64,000 bases of DNA. It comes from Mycobacterium sp. MS1601. Lineage in GTDB: Bacteria > Actinomycetota > Actinomycetes > Mycobacteriales > Mycobacteriaceae. The stretch is taken from contig NZ_CP019420.1 of the NCBI RefSeq assembly GCF_001984215.1, forward strand, positions 5,084,001 through 5,148,000, in the 5' to 3' direction. Below the pieces are notes generated by a model. The model did not search any database and was not told where the DNA came from. It saw only the letters and a program-made list of their open reading frames with translations. The translations under genes were made by a program, and so were the position numbers. Positions within the stretch are counted from its first letter, which is position 1. Each line of letters starts with the position of its first letter. This document shows, one piece after another, positions 8,982 to 18,543 of the stretch.

Positions 8982-9596
8982 TCATCGCCGAACCTGGTAC
9001 CTCAGGTGCGCGACACCGGGAGCCTCAAGCACCCGGACCAGGTCGAGGTGGGGATTGCCCGGCGCAAAGCCCTCGAAGAGGCGTTCCCCGGATCCGAGGA
9101 TCTCGGGGCTCACTTGCAGATCGATCTCGTCGACAATCCCCGCCGCCAGTGCCTGGCGGGCGCATGACGCTCCACCGGCGATCGAGATGGGCCCACCCGC
9201 CGCGATCTTCGTCGCTTGCCGGTAGGCGGACTCGATGCCGTCGGTGACGAAGAAGAACGTGGTGCCGCCCTTCAGCTCGATCGGCTCATGCGGGTAGTGG
9301 GTCAGGACGAACACCGGGCAGTGGTACGGCGGTTCCTCGCCCCACCAGCCGTGCCAGTCCGAGGATCCCCACTCGCCGCGGACGGGGCCGAACATGTTGC
9401 GCCCCATGATCGTCGCCTTCATGTCGTCCAGCATCTCCCCGGCAACCTGCTTGTTCACCGGATGGTCTGCGGCAGGCCCGATGTGCCAGGTGTGCAGTTT
9501 CTCGCCACCGACACCCAGTGGGTTGTCTGCGGACTGGTCGGGTCCGGCGACAAAGCCGTCGGCGGAGATGGACATCGAAAGGTTCGTTCTGCTCAC
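8982..9596 (-). CDS. Dihydrofolate reductase-like protein (RibD C-terminal family)
   Basis: A 204-aa protein with a RibD_C/DHFR-like NADPH-binding fold: SMSISADGFVAGPDQS at the N-terminus, TIMGRNMFGP, CPVFVLTHYPHEP, GGPISIAGGASCARQAL (the GGG nucleotide loop) and EIDLQVSPEILGSGERLF. Members reduce pterin-like or riboflavin-pathway substrates, but most single-domain actinobacterial copies have no assigned substrate. The start is GTG 9596, with GGAGG eight bases upstream; the frame extends further, but those codons look non-coding. It is convergent with tRNA-Cys. Confidence 0.88.
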   Translation of the reverse strand: MSRTNLSMSISADGFVAGPDQSADNPLGVGGEKLHTWHIGPAADHPVNKQVAGEMLDDMKATIMGRNMFGPVRGEWGSSDWHGWWGEEPPYHCPVFVLTHYPHEPIELKGGTTFFFVTDGIESAYRQATKIAAGGPISIAGGASCARQALAAGIVDEIDLQVSPEILGSGERLFEGFAPGNPHLDLVRVLEAPGVAHLRYQVRR

Positions 9597-9707
9597 GAGT
9601 GCCTCCGGTGCGGTGCTGTCGAGGGTGCTGATGTCACCTGGTTGGACACCGACAGACCGCAAAACTCATCGAGTAGAGGCCCGGGGAGAACCAGAGGGGA
9701 TCGGCGC

Positions 9708-10085
9708 TCAGGGGGCCGGGGGCACCAGCGGTGCGGCAGGCATGCCGGGCAGCGGTCCCAGCCACTCGCCCTGCATGGGCGCCGTCGATGTGCCCGGCGC
9801 AGTCAGTGAGATCGTTCCCGGTGGCAACGGCGGGCCGCTGCCGGCTCCGGGAGGTGCACCGGGTGCCGGTACCGGCGGCGCGGTGAGTGCCCCCATCGGA
9901 TTCTCGGTGTGGAAGGTCTGCCACATGTCGCCCAGATAACCCACCGGCTCCTGCATGGAGCCCGGGCCGTAGACCGGGTTCGGTATCGGGGGCACCGGTG
10001 GAGGTCCGGGTTCGGCGCTCGCGGTCCCGGCCGTCAACGCACCGAACGCGACGCAGGCGCCACCTACCAGGAGTCTGACCGTCAT
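9708..10085 (-). CDS. Secreted Pro-rich hypothetical protein
   Basis: A 125-aa protein. The signal peptide ends at GTASA-EP, followed by a low-complexity Pro/Gly-rich mature region with a short non-repetitive core (GYLGDMWQTFHTENPMG). No cysteines and no recognised domain. It begins 9 bp after the TetR gene on the same strand, so it is probably the second gene of that unit. Confidence 0.7.
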   Translation of the reverse strand: MTVRLLVGGACVAFGALTAGTASAEPGPPPVPPIPNPVYGPGSMQEPVGYLGDMWQTFHTENPMGALTAPPVPAPGAPPGAGSGPPLPPGTISLTAPGTSTAPMQGEWLGPLPGMPAAPLVPPAP

Positions 10086-10094
10086 AGCGCCAGG

Positions 10095-10694
10095 CTACCG
10101 GGCCAGTCCGCGCAACAGCACCGCCAAACCCCATTCGAAGGCGTCGTCGGCCCTGGTCGGCTTGGGTGCTCCAGTGGCCAGCGCGGCAGCCAGGTCCGGG
10201 CCCACATCGGCACTCGCCGTCCACGGTTCATCCGGTGCGGCCAGGTCCAGGGCGGACCCCAGCACATAGTTGTCGATCAGCGTGATGGTCCGCAGAGTGT
10301 CCGCGGCGGTGAAGCCGGCGCGCGCCAGCGTCACCGCCACCGCGTTGTACATGATTAATGCCTGGGTGCTGTTCACCGCATGGATGGTCAGCAGGGGGAT
10401 CAGCCGCGGATAGCGGGCGAAGCTGTCGCGGTAGGACCGCATGATGTCGGCAAGGGTGTCGGCCCACGGCCGCTCCGGGTCGTCGGCGGGCAGTTTTACC
10501 CCCGACATGGCGCGTTCGCGCAGCAGTTCGACGATCTGATCGCGCCCGGACACGTGGTTGTACAGCGAGGACGGCCGTACGCCCAGCTTGTGGGCGAGCG
10601 CGGGGATGGTGAATCCGCCCGTCGAATTGACCAGCTCCAGTGCCACGACGGCGATGCGGTCCGCGGAGAGCAGCGGTACCGGGGGTCTACCCAT
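10095..10694 (-). CDS. TetR-family transcriptional regulator
   Basis: A 199-aa protein from ATG 10694 (MGRPPVPLL), preceded by AAGGGA at good spacing; a GTG at 10730 would abut the operator and is less likely. The N-terminal HTH (about residues 10-55) includes TIPALAHKLGVRPSSLYNHVSGRDQIVELL, followed by an all-helical ligand domain of TetR_C type. It is divergent from the nitrilase operon with a palindrome between them, so it probably represses that operon and itself. The inducer is unknown. Confidence 0.92.
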   Translation of the reverse strand: MGRPPVPLLSADRIAVVALELVNSTGGFTIPALAHKLGVRPSSLYNHVSGRDQIVELLRERAMSGVKLPADDPERPWADTLADIMRSYRDSFARYPRLIPLLTIHAVNSTQALIMYNAVAVTLARAGFTAADTLRTITLIDNYVLGSALDLAAPDEPWTASADVGPDLAAALATGAPKPTRADDAFEWGLAVLLRGLAR

Positions 10695-10733
10695 GTCACG
10701 TCCCTTGCGCTCGGCTGTGGTTGGTATCACACT

Positions 10734-10752
10734 AAACGAAACTCATTCGTTT
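10734..10752. promoter_or_regulatory. Candidate TetR operator between divergent genes
   Basis: AAACGAA-ACTCA-TTCGTTT is a perfect 7-bp inverted repeat with 5-bp spacer, in the 68-bp gap between the TetR gene and the nitrilase gene. It extends to CTAAACGAA/TTCGTTTTAG with one extra T. Size and position are typical of a TetR operator. Confidence 0.65.
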
Positions 10753-10762
10753 TAGGAGATGG

Positions 10763-11746
10763 ATGCTCACTGTCATGGCCGCTGCGCCCGATCCACTGTC
10801 ACGGACCACCACGTCCGACCGGCCGCCGCTTCGGGTGGCATTGGTGCAGCACCGGTGGCGCCCGGACCGCGCCGAGCTGCTCGATGTCCTGCGCGGCGGC
10901 ATCGCGCAAGCTGCCGCCGAGGGTGCACGGGTGGTGTTCCTGCCGGAGATCACGCTGCTGCGGTATCCGGCGGACGTGGCGGCGGGGGTGAATGCCGGTG
11001 CCCTCGCCGAGCCGCTCATCGGCGGGCCGACATGGCAGTTCGCCGTCGAGGCCGCCGCCGCCCACGGGATCTACGTGCACGCCTCGCTGTACGAGCGGGC
11101 CGACGGCGGCGACGGGCTGGGCTTCAACACCGCCATCCTGGTTTCGCCGGCGGGTGAACTGGTGGGGCGCACCCGCAAGATGCACATCCCGATCTCGGCG
11201 GGCTACTACGAAGACACCTACTTCCGGGCCGGGCCGGCGGTCGACGACGCCTATCCGGTGTACCAACCGAACGGCTTGGACGCGCGCATCGGGATGCCGA
11301 CCTGCTGGGACGAATGGTTTCCCGAGGTGGCGCGCGCCTACTCCCTCGGCGGGGCCGAGATCGTCGTGTACCCCACAGCCATCGGATCCGAGCCGAAGTT
11401 CCCTGCCTTCGACACTCAGCCGCTGTGGCAGCAGGTGATCGTTGCCAACGGCATCAACAGCGGACTGTTCATGGTGGTGCCCAACCGCACCGGCGACGAA
11501 GGCACTCTGTCGTTCTACGGCTCGTCATTCATCTCCGACCCCTATGGCAGGGTGCTGGTGCAGGCTCCCCGCGACGAGGAGGCGGTCCTGGTGGCCGACC
11601 TGGACCTCGACCAGCGCCGGGACTGGCTGGAGCTGTTCCCCTTCCTGTTGACCAGGCGGCCGGACTCCTACGGCGCACTCACCGAACCCGTTGACACCCA
11701 ACATCCTTACGGTGCCGGCCACGCCGCGACGGCGGTCGTCAAGTGA
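10763..11746 (+). CDS. Carbon-nitrogen hydrolase (nitrilase superfamily, N-carbamoylputrescine amidase-like)
   Basis: A 327-aa protein with the catalytic triad of the superfamily: Glu in VFLPEITLLRYP, Lys in RTRKMHIP and Cys in GMPTCWDEWFPE. The ISAGYYEDTYFRAG segment resembles the branch that hydrolyses N-carbamoylputrescine or omega-amides. It is the first gene of a three-gene operon with an amidohydrolase and a permease, suggesting uptake and stepwise hydrolysis of an amide or N-carbamoyl compound. AGGAG precedes ATG 10763; ATG 10775 is a possible alternative. The stop overlaps the next start (GTGA). Confidence 0.9.
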   Translation: MLTVMAAAPDPLSRTTTSDRPPLRVALVQHRWRPDRAELLDVLRGGIAQAAAEGARVVFLPEITLLRYPADVAAGVNAGALAEPLIGGPTWQFAVEAAAAHGIYVHASLYERADGGDGLGFNTAILVSPAGELVGRTRKMHIPISAGYYEDTYFRAGPAVDDAYPVYQPNGLDARIGMPTCWDEWFPEVARAYSLGGAEIVVYPTAIGSEPKFPAFDTQPLWQQVIVANGINSGLFMVVPNRTGDEGTLSFYGSSFISDPYGRVLVQAPRDEEAVLVADLDLDQRRDWLELFPFLLTRRPDSYGALTEPVDTQHPYGAGHAATAVVK

Positions 11747-13353
11747 GCGCCACACTGTTCACCAACGGGGTGATCTGGACGGGTCCGGCAGGGGAGACCG
11801 ACGCCCTGCTGGTCGCCGATGGAGTGGTGCAGGCCCTCGGGGACGCCGCCCGGGCCGGCGCGGGTGACGCCGAGGTGGTGGACCTGGCCGGCGGCTTCCT
11901 GATGCCGTCCTTCGGTGACGGCCACGCACACCCGCTCTACGGTGGGCTGGAAGCGGCGGGGCCGTTGGTGCGGCCTTGCCGCTCGGTTGACGAGATCGTC
12001 GAGACGGTCGGAAAGTACGCCGCCGAACACCCCGACCAGGAGTGGATCCTGGGCGCGTCCTACGACTCGAGCCTGGCGCCCGACGGCCTGTTCGACGCCC
12101 GCTGGCTGGATGCGGCCGTGCCCGACCGTCCGGTGGTGCTGCGGGCCTGGGACTACCACACGGTGTGGTGCAACTCGGTGGCCTTGGAGCGTGCCGGCAT
12201 CACCGCCGACACCCCGGACCCGCAGATGGGTGAGATTCCGCACCGTGCAGACGGTTCCGTGTTGGGCACACTGCGCGAATGGGGAGCCGTCGACCTGGTG
12301 ATGGCGGCCGCACCTCCTCGCGACGAGGAGGTGCGGGTGGCCGCGCTGCGCACCGCCGCGGACTACTACACCGCCCGGGGCGTCACGTGGGTGCAGGACG
12401 CCTGGGTGGAGCCCGCCGACGTCGACACCTACCTCGAAGCGGCGCGGCGCGGCGAACTGGGGGTTCGGTTCAACCTCGCGCTCTACGCGGATCCGCGGCA
12501 CTTCGACGCGCAGATCGAACGGTTCGCCGAGTCCCGCCGCCGTGTCGACGAACTCGATTCCCCGTATCTGACCTGTCAGACGGTCAAGTTCTTCGCCGAC
12601 GGTGTGGTGGAGAACGAGACAGGTGCGCTGCTGCAGCCCTACTGCTCGGGTCTGCACAGCCACGGGATGACGGTGTGGGAGAACGATTCGCTGGCCGAGG
12701 CCGCCCGCCGAGTCGACGAGCTCGGCCTGCAGATCCACATTCACGCCATCGGCGACGCCGCCGTCCGCCAGGCGCTGGACGCCATCGAATACGTGGTGCG
12801 AAACAACGGAGTTCGGGATCGCCGTCCGGTGATCGCGCACAACCAACTGGTCGATGACGCCGACATCAGCCGCTACGCGCAGTTGGGTGTCATTCCCAAC
12901 ATGCAGCCGTTGTGGGCGCAGCTCGACGACCTGATGACCGAACTGACGATCCCGCGGCTGGGCACTGAGCGGGCCGACAAGCAGTACCGGATGAACACGC
13001 TGTCGGGAACGGGTGCCGCCCTGGCGTTCGGTTCGGATTGGCCGGTGTCCTCGGGGGCTCCGCTGGACGGCATCGCCGTCGCGGTGTCGCGGCGCACGGT
13101 GGACGGTGAGCCGGCGGATGGGTGGACGGCGCAAGAGATTCTGCCCATCGAGGCCGCGTTGCTGGCCGGCACCGCCGGGGTGGCCTACCAGGCATTCGCC
13201 GAAACAAGTTGGGGCCGAATAGAACCGGGCGCCAGCGTGGATGTGGTGTGGCTGGATCGCGACCCTCGCACCGCAACGCCTCTGGACATTCCGGCCATCC
13301 GGATCTTGCGCACCTATCTGCGCCACCAACTCGTCTTCACAGCAACACACTGA
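11743..13353 (+). CDS. YtcJ-like metal-dependent amidohydrolase
   Basis: A 536-aa protein of the amidohydrolase_3/YtcJ type. The metal site is built from GDGHAHP (residues about 57-63), a carboxylated-Lys candidate in CQTVKFFADGVVENETG, IHIHAIGDAAVRQALD and an Asp in FGSDWPVSSGAP. These enzymes cleave C-N bonds in amides, N-formyl or cyclic compounds; the substrate is unknown. The 4-bp GTGA overlap with the nitrilase gene indicates translational coupling. Confidence 0.9.
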   Translation: MSATLFTNGVIWTGPAGETDALLVADGVVQALGDAARAGAGDAEVVDLAGGFLMPSFGDGHAHPLYGGLEAAGPLVRPCRSVDEIVETVGKYAAEHPDQEWILGASYDSSLAPDGLFDARWLDAAVPDRPVVLRAWDYHTVWCNSVALERAGITADTPDPQMGEIPHRADGSVLGTLREWGAVDLVMAAAPPRDEEVRVAALRTAADYYTARGVTWVQDAWVEPADVDTYLEAARRGELGVRFNLALYADPRHFDAQIERFAESRRRVDELDSPYLTCQTVKFFADGVVENETGALLQPYCSGLHSHGMTVWENDSLAEAARRVDELGLQIHIHAIGDAAVRQALDAIEYVVRNNGVRDRRPVIAHNQLVDDADISRYAQLGVIPNMQPLWAQLDDLMTELTIPRLGTERADKQYRMNTLSGTGAALAFGSDWPVSSGAPLDGIAVAVSRRTVDGEPADGWTAQEILPIEAALLAGTAGVAYQAFAETSWGRIEPGASVDVVWLDRDPRTATPLDIPAIRILRTYLRHQLVFTATH

Positions 13354-13363
13354 AGGGATTCCC

Positions 13364-14730
13364 ATGTCATCAACAGCGCCCGCGAATTCCGCGGCCGGCC
13401 AGCCTCTTCCGGGTGACAACGAGGGCAGGCTGCGTCGCGCACTCGGGTTCCCTCGCTGACGCTCTTCGGGTTGGTCTACATGGTGCCGCTCACCGTGTTC
13501 ACCACCTACGGCATCGTCACGGTGGAATCCGGTGGCAGAGTGCCGCTGTCCTACGTCTTCACCCTTGCGGCGATGATCTTCACCGCCCGCTCGTATGCGC
13601 GCATGGCGGGGGCCTACCCCGTCGCCGGCTCGGCGTACACCTACACGCAGAAGACGTTCGGCGCCCCCGTCGGCTTCCTGGCCGGCTGGTCACTGCTGCT
13701 GGATTACCTGTTCCTGCCGATGCTCAACTACATGGTGATCGGGTTGTACCTGAACGCCGCTGTGCCCGCGATTCCGCAGTGGGCCATCATCATCGTCACC
13801 ATCCTGGCGGTCACGGTGCTCAACATCGTCGGCATCGTCTCGGTGGCCCGAGCCAATGTGCTGATCATCGCGGTTCAGGCTGTCTTCATCGTGGTGTTCC
13901 TGGTGATGTCGGCAGTGGCGATCTCCGGTTCAGGCACCGTGGATGTCATGGCGCCGTTTGCCGGTGACGGTAGCGCCGGCGGACTGGCGCCGGTGCTGGC
14001 CGGTGCGGCCATCCTGTGTCTGTCGTTCCTCGGATTCGACGCGGTGTCAACACTTTCCGAGGAAGCCAAGGATGCCAAGCGTGATGTACCGAAGGCCATC
14101 ATGCTGGCTACGCTCATCTGCGGTGTGCTGTTCATCGTCCTGGCGTACGTCGCCCAGCTGGTGTTTCCGTCCAACGCTTTCGCCGATGTCGACTCCGGCT
14201 CGCTGGATGTCATGACTGCCGCCGGAGGCGCGTTCCTGTCGGCGTTCTTCACCGCCGCCTACGTCGCCGGTGCCGCCGGCTCGGCGCTCACGTCCCAGGC
14301 TTCGGTGGCGCGAATCCTGTACGCCATGGGCCGTGACGGTGTGCTGCCGCGCAAGGTGTTCGGGCATGTCTCAGTCAAGTTCAGCACACCCACCTGGGCC
14401 ATCCTGGTGGTCTCGGTGATTTCGTTGCTCGCGGTCGTGATCGACCTCGCGCTGCTGGCCTCGGTGGTGAGCTTCGGTGCGCTGGTGGCGTTCTCGGCGG
14501 TCAACCTGACGGTGATCAAGCACTACTTCGTCGACGCCGGTGAGAAGAACGTGCTGAACAACCTGGTGCTGCCCGGTATCGGCTTCGTGCTCACGGTGTG
14601 GCTGTGGACCAGTCTGTCGAGTTCCGCGCTGACCATCGGGTTGATCTGGCTGGGTCTGGGCTTCCTGTGGTTGGTAGCGGTCACCCGGGGGTTCCGGCGG
14701 CCCACCCCGGTGCTGGACATGCGCGAGTAG
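13364..14730 (+). pseudogene. APC-family amino acid/amine permease, frameshifted
   Basis: The start ATG 13364 (AAGGG upstream) gives MSSTAPANSAAGQPLPGDN, but the frame ends at TGA 13457. From 13471 a second frame encodes the rest of an APC permease with about 12 TM segments (VYMVPLTVFTTYGIV, AGAYPVAGSAYTYTQKTFGA, FLGFDAVSTLSEEAKD). Adding one G to the GGG at 13445-13447 fuses both parts through LGVPSLTLFGLVYMVP, the expected TM1 entry. So the gene is whole except for a one-base loss in a homopolymer, which may be a sequencing error. It is the third gene of the nitrilase operon and the likely importer for its substrate. Confidence 0.88.
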
Positions 14731-14751
14731 CCCCACGCAGAAGTGCTCGAC

Positions 14752-14786
14752 GGCGCGGCGTCCCCAGGTACTCGGGGCGCCGCGCC
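14752..14786 (+). terminator. Hairpin terminator without U tail after the permease gene
   Basis: GGCGCGGCG-T-CCCC (14752-14765) pairs with GGGGCGCCGCGCC (14774-14786), a 13-bp GC stem with one bulged T and an 8-nt loop. No T run follows, as is common for proposed mycobacterial hairpin terminators. Confidence 0.5.
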
Positions 14787-14954
14787 GCCGTTGTGTGCGG
14801 GGCTGGCAGCGACCCTGGTTTGCTGCTAAATGGCTAACGTGTATTTACCTCGTCCGATTTGCGGTGCCGCCGCGTAGGTCCCGGATGTGGGACGCGCGAC
14901 ACGCCGATGGGACGGTCAAGGTGTTCCGCTCAACAGGCAAAACCCCTGTAGACG

Positions 14955-14980
14955 GTGGCGTCCGGTAACCGGATCGCCAC
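14955..14980. repeat. Inverted repeat upstream of the repeat-protein gene
   Basis: GTGGCG-TCCGGT-A-ACCGGA-T-CGCCAC is a 12-bp stem with a single central base and one bulged T, about 105 bp before the ATG at 15086. It could be an operator or a 5'-leader hairpin. Confidence 0.45.
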
Positions 14981-15085
14981 TCCTTTGCAACGGTTCCATA
15001 AACCTGTGAATTGTCGCGCCGGCAAAGCAGCAAACCCTGGATACGTTCTGCCGCGAACACCGCTGTACGAGAAGCCGGGGAGAAC

Positions 15086-18000
15086 ATGTCAAAGACCACG
15101 AATCGCATCGCCATAGGCGCCGCTGCGACTGCAGGGTGTCTGTGGGCGGTTCAGCTCGTCACCCCGTTGACGATGATGCTCGCCGAGGCTCCTGCCAGTC
15201 CCGGCATCCCCTGTGTGGGAATTCTCAAGGACTTCGGTCCCGCGACTCCCGGCACGCCGGGCTCGGTGGAGAACATCACGACAGCAGTCCCCGGTGTCGG
15301 TTCACCCGGGATGGGCCCTGAGCAGCTTCTGCGGTCGACCACCAATTTGTTGCCAGGTTCGCCCGGGCTGCCCGTGACCGACGCAGCGGACTCGACCGCG
15401 CGGGTGACCCCGAACCTGCCTGGTTATCCCGGTGGGCCTGCCCCGACCTCGACCAGGGCTGCGCTGCCGGGCGTCCCCGGCGCCCCCGGCGGCCCCGCGG
15501 TCACCTCCACCTCCGGTGGAACTCCGCCACTCCCAGGCAGTCCCGGTTCCCCCGGGGTGGAGTCGACGACGGGTGTGTTGCCGGGTGGTCCCGGTACCCC
15601 GGGTGGCTCCGCCGCCGTTCCGACATCCGGTGCCATCCCGGGTGGCCCGGGCGGTCCCGGTGCTCCCGAGGTCGCGTCGACGACGGGTGTGTTACCGGGT
15701 GGTCCCGGTACCCCGGGTGGCCCTGGCGTCACCTCGACATCTGGTGCACTCCCTGGTGGTCCCGGCACACCCGGTGCGCCGCTGGTTGATTCCTCCGGCG
15801 CTGGGCTGCCTCCGGGCCCCGGCGGTCCGGCCTTGCCTGCCATCGACTCCTCCGCGGGCGTGCTTCCGCCGGCCCCCGGTGCTCCGGCGATCCCGACCGG
15901 CGGCGCCATCGACACCGCGCTGCCTCCCGGTGGTGCGCCGGTCCTCGACGCAGCAGGTGCCGGCGCCCCCGGCGCCGAGGGCGCCCCGATCGCTGATGCG
16001 GGTGCCCTGGGTGCCGGCGGAGGTGTCGGAGCGGGTGAAGGTCCGGGTGGCGGCGCCGGCGCTCCTGCCGCTGCCCCCGGCATCGAAGGCTTGCCTGTGA
16101 TGGATGCCTCCGCCGGTATCGCCCCGGCCGCGGAGGGCGCGCCGCCGATCCCGACGGGTGGTGTCATCGACACGGGACCGCCTCCGGCTCCGCCGATCCC
16201 GGCCGCCCCCATCGTCGACAACGGTGGCGTCGTCGCACCTCCGGGACCCGGCGTTCCCGGCGCCCCCATCGTCGACAACGGTGGTGTTGTCGCACCTCCG
16301 GGACCCGGCATTCCTGGCGCGCCGATCGTCGACAACGGTGATGTGGTGGCTCCGCCCGCTCCGGGCGGTCCCGGTGTTCCGTTGGCTGACAACGGTTCTG
16401 GTGCTACACCGCCCGCCCCGGGTGCTCCCGGTGTTCCGGTGGTCGACAACGGTGGGGTGGTGGCCCCGCCCGCTCCGGGTGCTCCAGCTGTTCCGTTGGC
16501 TGACAACGGTTCTGGTGCCACGCCGCCGGCCCCGGGCGCGCCTGGCGCACCGGTGTTCGACAGCGGCGCTGTGGTCCATCCGCCTGCCCCGGGTGCTCCC
16601 GGCATCCCGGTGGTGGACGCCGGCAACATCGTGGCCCCGCCCGCTCCCGGCGTCCCCGGTGTACCGGTGGTCGAAACCGGAAACGTCGCGACACCTCCGA
16701 CACCTCCGATGCCGGGTGGACCGGCCGGAGACAACGGGGTGGAGTTCACCCCCGGTACGCCGCCCACCCCGGGCGAGCCGCTGGTCGAGACGCACCAGAT
16801 CGTCACCCCGGGTACTCCGGGCACGCCGGGTGAGCCGAGGATCACGCCCTACATCGGCTTGAACCCCGGCGAGCCCCCCACTCCCGAGCTGCGTACCGTC
16901 GAGCCGCCGAGCATCAACATCCCGCCGGGCGGCAGCTACCCGGCCACTCCGAGCTTGCAGCCCAACAATGTCTCGACCCCGCCTGTGCCGGGTGGTCCGG
17001 GCGCGCCGATCGTGGATTCCGGCAGTATCTCCACCCCGCCGCTGCCGGTCGACCCCGGTGTGCCGACGTTGGAGAACACCGGAATCTCGACACCGCCGGC
17101 TCCCGGTGTCCCGGGGGCTCCCGTGGTCGACAACGCCGGTGTGGTGACTCCGCCCGCTCCGGGTGCGCCCGGCGCGCCGGTGGTCGAGACCGGAAGCATC
17201 GACACTCCGCCCACCCCGGGAACCCTGGTGTTCCGGTGGTGGACGACGGTGGTGTGGTGACGCCGCCGGGACCCGGTACGCCTGGTGTTCCGGTGGTGGA
17301 CGACGGTGGTGTGGTGACGCCGCCGGGACCGGGTACGCCTGGTGTTCCGGTGGTGGACAACGGTGGTGTGGTGACCCCGCCGGGACCGGGCACTCCAGGT
17401 ATCCCGGTTGTCGACAACGGCGGCCTGGTGACCCCGCCCGGACCGCCTGCCCCGGCTGTGCCCGCCGGTCTGCCCGGTGGCGGCGCCGTCCCTCCGGGCG
17501 GTCTGCCCGCGGGTGCTCCCATCGCCGACGCCGGTGGTGCGCCGATCCCTCCGCCCGGTGCTCCGGGTGGCGCCCCGATCGCCGACGCCTCGGCGCTGGC
17601 CGCTCCGGCCGGAGGTGCCGGTGAGGGTGCTGGAGCTGGTGGCGGTGCCGGTGGCGCCGCGGGTCTGCCTGGTGTCCCGGGTGCGCCGATCTCGGATGCT
17701 TCCGGCGCGCCTATCGCTGATGCCGCCGGTGTCGGCCAGCCCGTTGGTGCTCCCGCGGTGGTCGGCGGACCGCCGGCGGGGATCCCGACCGGAATCGGAA
17801 TCGGGAACCCGCCCACGCCGGGTGTGCCCGGTGGTGGTGTGCCGACGGGTGTGCCGGGTGTGACTCCGCCGGGGCCGGGTGTGCCGGGCGGTGGTGTGCC
17901 GACGGGTGTGCCGGGTGTGACTCCGCCGGGGCCGGGTGTGCCCGGTGGTGGTGTGCCGACGGGTGTGCCGGGTGTGACTCCGCCGGGGCCGGGTGTGCCC

Positions 18001-18501
18001 GGTGGTGGTGTGCCGACCGGTGGGCCTGCCGCGGTTCCTCCGAGCCCGGGTGGTCCCGGCACCAGCATTCCGACCGGTATCCAGATCAACACGCCCCCAA
18101 CGGGTCCGGTCTCCGGGACATCGGCTGCCACCGACCTGGGTCTGACGACGCCGCCGGCACCGGGAACTCCCGGCGCGCAGGTGTTCGATCAGGCGTCGCA
18201 GATGCCTCCGGGTGTGCTGCCGGTGCTGGGTACCACGTCGTCGTGGGTCACCAGCCTGATCCCGCAGCCGACTCTGGGTGCTCCGCCGGCGAATGCCTCC
18301 GGATTCGCGAGCCTGTTCCCGCAGCCGGGTCTGGACCTGCCTGAGATCCCAGGCATTCCGGTGCCGCTGCCCGACAACATCCCGCTGAATCCCACCAGCT
18401 TCATCTGTGAGGGCACCAGCTGGTCGGCGACCGCCACGGACGCTGATGGCGTGACCCTGCCGGGTACCCCGCCGGCGGACCGCCGCGAGGGTTGGGGCTG
18501 A
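15086..18501 (+). pseudogene. Giant secreted Pro/Gly-rich repeat protein, frameshifted
   Basis: The start ATG 15086 has GGGGAG upstream. The N-terminus (MSKTTNRIAIGAAATAGC) is a signal peptide or anchor. The body is built of about 19-residue units of the type PGxPGxPVVDNGGVVxPPx, interrupted by Ala/Gly-rich stretches (about 15950-16080 and 17450-17760). The non-repetitive C-terminus includes TSSWVTSLIPQPTL and a second Cys (SFICEGTSW) that may pair with the N-terminal GIPCVGIL. At 17223-17225 (CCC) one C is missing: the frame shifts to a stop at 17260, while the repeat continues at once in the next frame to 18501. Restored length would be 1,138 aa. It resembles a wall or surface stalk more than a PE_PGRS protein; the function is unknown. 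Confidence 0.8.
17222..18020 (+). repeat. 57-bp tandem repeats coding 19-aa units
   Basis: Two arrays lie inside the repeat-protein gene. About 17222-17440 encodes GTPGVPVVDxGGVVTPPGP units; about 17821-18020 encodes near-identical GVPTGVPGVTPPGPGVPGG units with a 57-bp period (GTGCCGACGGG at 17839, 17896 and 17953). The near identity suggests recent expansion or length variation. Confidence 0.85.
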
Positions 18502-18516
18502 GCTCGGATGATGCCG

Positions 18517-18543
18517 CCCGCAGCTGTAGCAGTCAGCTGCGGG
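18517..18543. terminator. Bidirectional hairpin terminator
   Basis: CCCGCAGCTG (18517-18526) and CAGCTGCGGG (18534-18543) form a perfect 10-bp stem with a 7-nt loop, between two convergent genes and overlapping the stop codon of the minus-strand one. Confidence 0.7.

Larger units (their letters stand above)
14731..15085. other. Intergenic region before the repeat-protein gene
   Basis: A 355-bp stretch with no convincing gene. It holds a terminator-like hairpin after the permease and a second strong hairpin at 14955-14980. No clear -10/-35 pair could be chosen with confidence. Confidence 0.6.

Noticed and set aside
15424-16845. Minus-strand Gly/Pro-rich open frame that looks like a PGRS protein
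   Set aside because: It mirrors the repeat gene on the plus strand. It has no start context or signal peptide, while the plus strand has both.
17222-18020. CRISPR-like periodic repeats
   Set aside because: The 57-bp units are contiguous, with no spacers, and encode a regular 19-residue protein repeat; no cas genes are present.
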